DNA from: Arthrobotrys musiformis
Taxonomy: Eukaryota; Ascomycota; Orbiliomycetes; Orbiliales; Orbiliaceae
Assembly: GCA_036971715.1 (NCBI GenBank)
Contig: JAVHJL010000012.1
Coordinates: 558,001 to 622,000 of the forward strand
Direction of reading: 5' to 3'
DNA length: 64,000 nt
Shown: one piece after another, positions 57,945-64,000 of the stretch
Layout of the letters: each line of letters begins with the position of its first letter
Position numbering within the stretch: the stretch's first letter is position 1
Program-made: the position numbers and the translations under genes
The notes under the pieces: generated by a model
Told to the model about the DNA's origin: nothing
The model's input: only the letters and a program-made list of their open reading frames with translations
Database searches by the model: none

Positions 57945-60644
57945 ATGCCTCTTCATTCTCAGGCCCTCGAATGGAATGATCTCGAGCGGACGTGAGTTTC
58001 TTAGTTTGATTATCAGAATGGTCGCAGCTAACTTTTTTTTTGAATTTTAGATGGCAATATTTGGAATCTGGCATTTCCAACATTATGAACGATCTACAAA
58101 AGGGAGTGGATATGAAGGCAGTGTGGACTAAATCTCACTTATGATATTTTAAATTTTGAAGATATTATCTAACGAGACTTAACTGCAAGTATATAGGGAT
58201 TTACACGTAAGGCTCAGCTATAATGCTACTATACAAGTTAACACCGTTATCGATATGTAAAAAAAAAACTATTAACCATTGTGTAGTGCTATTTACAATT
58301 TCTGTACATCTTGCAAGACTGCAAATTCGAGTAGCATCTCTATTCGCCACCGAGAAACAGTTTATAGTGAAACTTATTTATTAGGTGAAGGTCTTTACAA
58401 TAATTTGATCATATATCTCTCCGACTATCTTGCTAGATTGAAGCACCGATTCAACCAATATACAGATGAAGCGCTCCTTGGATTCTACATTCGGGAATGG
58501 GACCGATACAAAAAAGCGGCAAAGTTTGTCAACAATCTTTTCGGATATTTAAACCGACACTGGGTCAAGAGGGAGATGGATGAGGGCAAGAAGAACGTCT
58601 ACGACGTTTATACTGTATTTTCATACGATTTCGTTAGTCCCGGACCTCAGGCTGATATCGTTCGCTAGTTATATCTCGTCCGTTGGAAACTCGATCTTTT
58701 TGATGCGGTCCAGGGTAATGTGATGGACAGCGTCTTTAAGCTTGTAGAGAACCATAGAAACGGCGAAATCGTTGGGGTAGCTATGATCAAGAGCATCGTT
58801 GATTCGTTCGGTACGTTTTTCAAGATTAAAAATATCGGGAATACGAAGTAATAACTTCGTGTGATAGTGTCCTTGGGTCTCGATGAAAACGACTCGTCCA
58901 AGTCTACACTAAATATATACAGGGAATTCTTCGAGAAGCCGTTCTTAGATGTCACAAACGCCTACTACCAGTTTGAATCTAAACAATTTATCATCGAGAA
59001 CGGCATCGTCGAATATACGAAGAAGGTTGAAACCCGTCTGAGCAAAGAAGAGGAGCTCGTTCGTGTCTACCTTCATCCAGATATGATGACGCCGTTGATG
59101 AATACTTGCCATCACGTGCTCATTCAAGATCACAAGAGCCTTTTTCACGACGAGGTCCAAGTTTTGTTGGACGATGATCGACAGGACGACCTAAAACGAA
59201 TGTACAACGTACTATCTCGGATAACAGGTGGTCTTGAACCACTGAGAACGAAGTTTGAAACCCACATCCGAAAGGCTGGCCTCGAGGCAATCGATAGAGT
59301 CGCGAGCCAGAATGCCAATGACTATTTAGACCCAAAGGTTTACATCAATACTCTTCTCAGAATTCACAATAAATATTCCAATCTTGTAAGGGTTGCTTGC
59401 AATCAGGACCCAGAATTCGTTAGATCTCTCGATAAAGCTTGCAGAGAGTTCGTAAACAGGAACAAGGTCTGCAAGGCCGCGTCGTCCAATTCCGCGGAGT
59501 TTCTTGCCAAATATGCCGACTCATTGTTGAAGGATAATGCGAACATAGCGGACGAAGCAGACTTGGAGGGTAAGCTGGACTGTGCCATGACTATCTTCAA
59601 ATATATTGAGGATAAAGACGTGTTCCAGAAATTTTACTCGGAAATGTTGGCTAAAAGACTGATCCGTGCTGCATCGGCATCCCAGGACGCCGAAACCAGT
59701 ATGATTGGCAAGCTCAAGTTTATGTGTGGTTTTGAATACACTAACAAGCTTCAGCGTATGTTCCAAGATATGCAAACCTCCAAGGATCTGAACGATAGCT
59801 ACAAAGAATGGATGAATGACAATTTGGACAAGGAGTCCCTCAAGATGGCAACAGATTTCTCGATCCAGGTCCTGAGCACCTCATTCTGGCCTCTCAAGCC
59901 TCCTAATACTTCGTTCAAAATCCCCCAAGCCATTACCAAGACATACGACCAATTTCAGAAATTCTACTTCCTGAAACACAGCGGCCGTAAGCTGAGCTGG
60001 TTATGGCACCTTTGTAGAGGAGATGTCAAAGCGACTTTCGCCAAGAGTTCGAAGATTACCTTCACTTTTCACGTTTCTATTTATCAGATAGCCATTCTCC
60101 TGATGTTCAATAGTGGGACATCGTACTCATATGAGGATATCGAGTCCACCACCGACCTTTCCCGCGACTACCTCAATCATTTTCTTGGTGTTTTTATCAA
60201 AGCGAAGGTTCTCAACATAAAGCCGGCGTCGAGCAAGGTCGGACCGGAAACTACCTTAGTCTTGAACACTAATTTCACGAGCAAGAAGATCCGCGTCAAC
60301 TTGAACATCGCCGCCAGGGCGGGGCAGAAGCAGGAAATGCAAGATACCCACAAGACCATTAAGAAGGATCGTAACCTACTTATTCAGGTTAGTTATATAA
60401 ATCCTATCATCGTTGCCTATTTTCACGCCGGGAAATACTAACTTTCTTCTGTGAGTCAACTATTATCCGTACCATGAAATCGCGAAAGGACCTTAGGTAC
60501 GCCGATCTTATCTCAGAGACCATTTCTCAGATCAGGTCGCGTTTTATCCCCAATATTCCTGATATCAAGAGATGCATTGATAGCCTATTAGAGAAGGAAT
60601 ACCTGGAGAGATTGGATGGTGATCGACTTGGCTATTTGGCTTAG
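57945..60644 (+). CDS. culA: Cullin-1 (SCF ubiquitin ligase scaffold), complete, with a 17-nt micro-exon
   Basis: Exons 57945-57991, 58051-58120, 58190-58206, 58287-58614, 58669-58810, 58868-60387 and 60456-60644 sum to 771 codons (770 aa), the normal cullin-1 length. The scaffold holds Skp1/F-box at its N-terminus and the Rbx1 RING at its C-terminus. Landmarks: TWQYLESGISNIM at the start; the 17-nt exon supplies YIGIYT, giving AYIGIYTAIYNFCTS; EALLGFYIREWDRY; YLNRHWVKREMDEGKKNVYD; SLGLDENDSSKSTL; the cullin homology region (FQKFYSEMLAKRLI; KHSGRKLSWLWHLC); and the neddylation domain (TIIRTMKSRKDLRYADLI) ending EKEYLERLDG. The expected NEDD8-acceptor lysine context is present (RTMK). Intron 6 has a perfect TACTAAC branch. 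I find no frame break. The gene symbol follows Aspergillus usage and is by homology. Confidence 0.93.
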
Positions 60645-60712
60645 GTTGTACATACATACGGATCAGTGTGAACGTTAGATTGGGCTAGGCGTATGGAGTT
60701 CACGTGTTCTGT

Positions 60713-60842
60713 GGTATTTTGGTTTTCAACACATCTTGGCATTTTCGTTACCTTATAAATGTTTTCACCGCCATTGTTTTGTCCAGAGATAGACTTTCGT
60801 TCAAATCTTTTTGTACATACTCTGTCATTACCGTATAATATA
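60713..60842 (-). repeat. Sequence shared with 45540-45665 (inverted)
   Basis: In reverse it reads ACGGTAATGACAGAGTATGT, ACAAAAAGAT, GGTGAAAACATTTATA and CCAAGATGTGTTGAAAACCA, all in the order found inside array-element copy 3. It lies directly after the cullin stop, so it may form part of that gene's 3' UTR. Confidence 0.7.
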
Positions 60843-60965
60843 TGGCGGGCGAAAATGAAAAAAAATCGAGGATATGCAAACAGTCTCGAAACATAGAATA
60901 GTATTTTCTTTATAGAAATATATACTAGCTTCGAATCAATATGCACAGCTTTGAAGTTTGTGCCC

Positions 60966-61349
60966 TCAACAAATACACAGGTGTTCTTACATATGCACAA
61001 CTCACCAGCCACACTTTCACCGAGCGATGGCTACCATAAAGTTCTTACCAGCCAGCCTAATTACCGGCCTGCCTACCTACAGGCCTACCTACTGGCATAA
61101 ACGTGAGCCTGCTCACCTGCTGGCTGTATAGATGTTCGATAGTAGTAGGCCTATAGGCAGACCAGTAAGCAGGCTGGCTGGTCAGTAGGCTAGCAGGTAA
61201 ATAGTAGGTCTGTAGCCGGTAATAGGCCTATATGCTAGCCAGTAGGCAGGCCAGTAGATAGGCAGGCCGGTAAGTAGGCTGGCTGGTCGCTCGGCGAAAG
61301 TGTGGCTGATGAGCTGGTACATATGTAAGAACACCTGTGCATTTGTTGA
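60966..61349. mobile_element. Fold-back element with 62-bp inverted arms around a CCTACC-type array
   Basis: Left arm 60966-61027 (TCAACAAATACACAGGTGTT ... CACACTTTCACCGAGCGA) and right arm 61287-61349 (TCGCTCGGCGAAAGTGTGGC ... ACACCTGTGCATTTGTTGA) are inverted copies with few mismatches. Between them lie about 260 bases of GCCTGCC/CCTACC units that switch to GGCAGG/GGTAGG halfway, so the whole element can fold into one long hairpin. Non-coding. Confidence 0.8.
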
Positions 61350-61493
61350 CAAGTTTGTGCATTTACAAGACTTTTTTTCACATTTGGACTTTATATAATA
61401 TACACCCCATTCAAAATTTTGAAAATATTTACTTAAAAATTTTAAACAAAAATTATAAGTTGAATTTATTATAATTTTACAAAAATATTCAAG

Positions 61494-62039
61494 TTGTCTC
61501 GAACCAGACCCTGAGCGCGCTCTTGGTGCCCGAGCGACAGCGAGGGTCGATAATCATCCCGAAATGTAAAGTCGGGAACAAAGTCATGTCGGAAAAAATA
61601 AAAAAAATAAAAAATAATTATAATTAATTAATTATATTATAAAATGGTTGTCGGTCACGTGCGCAAATATAATAATTATAATAAATAATTTATTAGTAAA
61701 TTATTAGTACGTCACGTGACGATTTTCAACGAGTAAATTCGATTCCGACAAAATTCGGTCAAACAAAAAGTTTAAATTTTGAAATAAAACAAATTATAAA
61801 TTATAATTAAAATGTGTTGTCGGTTACATGACAACACATTTATAATAATATTAATTAAATTTGCGCACGTGACCGACAATTATTTTGTAATATAATTAAT
61901 TAACTATAATTATATTTTTATTTTTTTTATTTTTCCGACAACAAAAATGAATCCCGACAGCGAATTTTCAATTCGGGATGATTATCTTCCAGACTGCCAC
62001 CTGCGGTGGCTATCGCGTTGGCAGTCTGGCCCGAGACAA
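61494..62039. mobile_element. Fold-back TIR element (546 bp) with E-box palindromes
   Basis: Ends TTGTCTCGAACCAGAC and GTCTGGCCCGAGACAA. Inner inverted pairs: GATAATCATCCCGAA (61549) with TTCGGGATGATTATC (61972), and GGTTGTCGGTCACGTGCGCA (61646 on) with TGCGCACGTGACCGACAA (61862 on). The centre carries a perfect hairpin AATGTGTTGTC/GACAACACATT (61811-61840). A perfect palindrome CGTCACGTGACG lies at 61710-61721. I could not find a clear target-site duplication. Non-coding, AT-rich inside. Confidence 0.8.
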
Positions 62040-62152
62040 ACAAAAATAGAAAAATAAGCGAAAAATCGCAACAAAAATAATAAATTAACATGTTAATTTA
62101 CTTTTGTTTACTTCGTAAAAATGTTGAAGTTGTTTTTCGCATCAATTTAGGC

Positions 62153-62386
62153 CTCTACATTGGGCTTTTTGCCCCCTGCACCTAAACACCCCAACAAAAA
62201 ATTATTTTCTTTCATATTTATTCAAAACCAAATAAAATTTGAAATCAATTAGAAAAAAAACAAAAGTATTTAAAATATTCAAAAATAATTCCAAAATAAC
62301 AATTTTTCATAAAGCAAATGGGCTGTCTGTGTGATGGCTGAAAAGCCCGCCAAGAGCCCAGAAGCAGGCCCAACGTCATGCCCTAA
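62153..62386 (+). mobile_element. ~235-bp ACATTGGGCT-type element, full copy
   Basis: GGCCTCTACATTGGGCTTTT at the left, CCTAAACACCCCAACAAAAA, the AT-rich core, then GGGCTGTCTGTGTGATGGCT and GGCCCAACGTCATGCCCTA at the right. It ends one base before the ATG of the next gene. Confidence 0.8.
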
Positions 62387-63136
62387 ATGAGATGGAAGTT
62401 ACGTCAGGACTGGTCTCGCGGTGGTCAGGACCTTCTTTACTATGTAAATAGAGCGGTGGGAAGGCGACAACCTGACAGTAATATGGTAGTTCAAGACTTT
62501 CAGGTTCAGCAAGAACTTACACTAGAGGCAATTATAAAAGCCTTTTACCCTATTGTTAGCTGTATTTCTCAGCACTGCGATAGGCGGACGGTTGAGTGTC
62601 TTGTCACATCCATTACAGATGCTGGCGTTAAACACAAGTTACAACTCCTGGCTCAACGGGCGAGTTGCTGCGCACTTAATCCTCCGCAGTCGAAGTATTC
62701 CAACGAAGTTGAGAAACTTGAGTGTTCTAGGTGTGGCCATCGGATTTGCAAGGTACAACTCTTCGCTAGTTCCGTCGCTAGGTTATACTAATTAGAATAC
62801 GAGCAGATGTGCAGTGTTAAACATGATATTTATCTGCAGTTTGGTTGCAGATATTGCAATAGTATATTCTGGGAACCGATGTATCTTGTTGGAACCATGT
62901 GCCTCCTTTGTTTAAAAATAAAATTAGACCGTGAAATTTGTTTCATATGCTCAACAAAACTTCATGTGCACAATTTATATATCATACAAGATTCAGAGTT
63001 TGGGGAGCAGGAACTCGAACAATTTGCGAAAGCAGTTCTGACAGTTGTTCATGGTAGAGATATACCGTCTCATGAATTAGATGCTCCTCAAGTTGATCAG
63101 GCATTCAACCTGATTGCCATCGGTTACGTTCCATGA
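62387..63136 (+). CDS. Cysteine-rich, RING/zinc-ribbon-like protein of unknown family (231 aa)
   Basis: Exons 62387-62752 and 62807-63136; the 54-nt intron has a TACTAAT branch word 20 bases from its CAG acceptor, and the phase-0 splice joins CSRCGHRICK to MCSVKHD. The combined Cys pattern is CSRC, ICKMC, CRYC, CLLC and CFIC with a nearby His, a treble- or cross-brace-like zinc site spread over about 75 residues. The N-terminal 100 aa look like an ordinary folded domain (LEAIIKAFYPIVSC; VKHKLQLLAQRASCC). The start codon touches the end of a repeat, so the true N-terminus may have been lost. I do not recognise the family. Confidence 0.6.
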
Positions 63137-63467
63137 ACTAACTTGAAGTTACGGCTCGACTTTGGGATCTTGGTTTCTTTAAAGCAAAATGACTACCCTC
63201 ACTTCTGGAAATATCAGCATTTTTTTAAATTAAACCATTTTTGGTTTTATCTCGATTCTCGTTTATCTCGCAAGCTAAACTTTTTGTGGGAAGTGGGAAC
63301 TTCGCGGCCAGCTGTGCGAACTTTTGCTTAAATTAATGAAAATATATTAGTTTTTTTTTTTATTATTAACTTCAAGTTCAATTAATGAATTGCAATTTTT
63401 CTGGAAGGACCATTGGAAATCGCGGATTGTGCCAGTGAGGGTTATCGTCAGACATATTCAAGTTCTA

Positions 63468-63650
63468 AACCCAACAAAAATTTATTTGACGTAATATTTA
63501 TTCAAAACCAAATAAAATCTAGATAGAATCAATCAGAAACTTGAAAAAACAAAACTTTTTGAAATAGAGTTCTTATCAAACGGCTGTCTGTGCGGTGGCT
63601 GAAAAGCTTAAAGCCCGCCAAGAGCTCAAAATTAAGCCCAATTTCATAGT
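63468..63650 (+). mobile_element. ~235-bp element, partial copy
   Basis: AACCAAATAAAATCTAGAT, GGCTGTCTGTGCGGTGGCTG, AAGCCCGCCAAGAGC and AAGCCCAATTTCAT appear in the family order; the left end is missing. Confidence 0.6.
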
Positions 63651-63724
63651 AAAAAAAATTTGAATACCCCGAGAATAAATAGCGGAGAGGGTCCGACTCT
63701 TTTTCAACTTCATGACCATTCACC

Positions 63725-64000
63725 ATGGATGATCACCCCAGCAAGATTGAACTTGAAGAGTTAGATTTTGATTTTTTGTTTGGGGCAACTGTTAATACTA
63801 GCCCCAAAACTAGCCAGGATAGTGGTCCTTCCTATGAGGGAAAGGGTAATGCTGCTTCTGAAGTGCTTTCGGGAAATGTCCGAGTCGTGACCGAGGCGGC
63901 CATTCCGTCTCGTACCAAGGAGAAGATACATAAGCGACATGCAAATAGGTTAATACCAATTCTAGAAACCCGAATCCTACCAACACTAACGTGCTTACGG
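63725..64000 (+). CDS. Start of a gene, cut by the right edge
   Basis: An ATG in a strong context (CACCATGG) opens a frame of 92 codons that stays open to the last base. It starts MDDHPSKIELEELDFDFLFG, is acidic then Ser/Thr-rich, and later basic (PSRTKEKIHKRHANR). No known domain is visible in this much. A CT-rich, TATA-poor leader and repeat copy lie upstream. Confidence 0.5.
   Translation, partial: MDDHPSKIELEELDFDFLFGATVNTSPKTSQDSGPSYEGKGNAASEVLSGNVRVVTEAAIPSRTKEKIHKRHANRLIPILETRILPTLTCLR

Overview
The window comes from a filamentous ascomycete (Pezizomycotina). Evidence: short GT-AG introns of about 49-110 nt with CTAAC/TACTAAC-like branch sites, and fungal gene families (SPT7, NIF1, RSN1/CSC1, a TPR/UvrD helicase of the TRANK1 type, LysM proteins, SSO-type syntaxin, cullin-1). 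Many non-autonomous repeats sit between genes. The sequence does not let me name the class; an early-diverging lineage (Pezizomycetes or Orbiliomycetes) is only a guess.

Left third (1-21.3 kb), all genes on the minus strand: the 3' part of SPT7 (SAGA subunit) is cut by the window edge. A NIF1-like Sel1-repeat gene carries a frame break. About 6.9 kb without a gene follows, much of it a tract of normal base composition studded with TATATA/CArG-like motifs. Next is an NAD-isocitrate dehydrogenase subunit gene without its usual 5' exon, then a 16-exon helicase gene of about 2,282 codons with one in-frame TAG.

Middle (21.3-57 kb): a repeat-rich accessory region. It holds a degraded syntaxin gene, a small secreted protein with a KEX2-like site, two F-box proteins, a nearly complete Ty1/copia polyprotein gene with a frameshift in RNase H, a small two-exon gene of unknown family, an intact RSN1/CSC1-type channel gene, a 141-aa unknown gene, a 93-aa stand-alone RING protein, and a LysM gene cut off at its 5' end by a repeat. 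Between them lie at least six repeat families: a ~235-bp element with inverted ACATTGGGCT ends, a CCTACC/GGTAGG-array element, a TG..CA solo LTR with target-site duplication, a GGTTTGG-rich element, and long-arm fold-back elements. There are also large micro- and minisatellites and an AT-rich relic block.

Right end (57-64 kb), plus strand: a complete cullin-1 gene with a 17-nt micro-exon, two fold-back elements of different type, a cysteine-rich two-exon gene that starts right at a repeat copy, and the start of a further gene at the edge.

Functional links are limited. Cullin-1, the F-box proteins and the RING protein all point to ubiquitin ligation, but the F-box and RING genes sit in repeat-rich DNA and look like family expansions rather than a planned cluster. 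I see no biosynthetic cluster, CRISPR array, rRNA or convincing tRNA.
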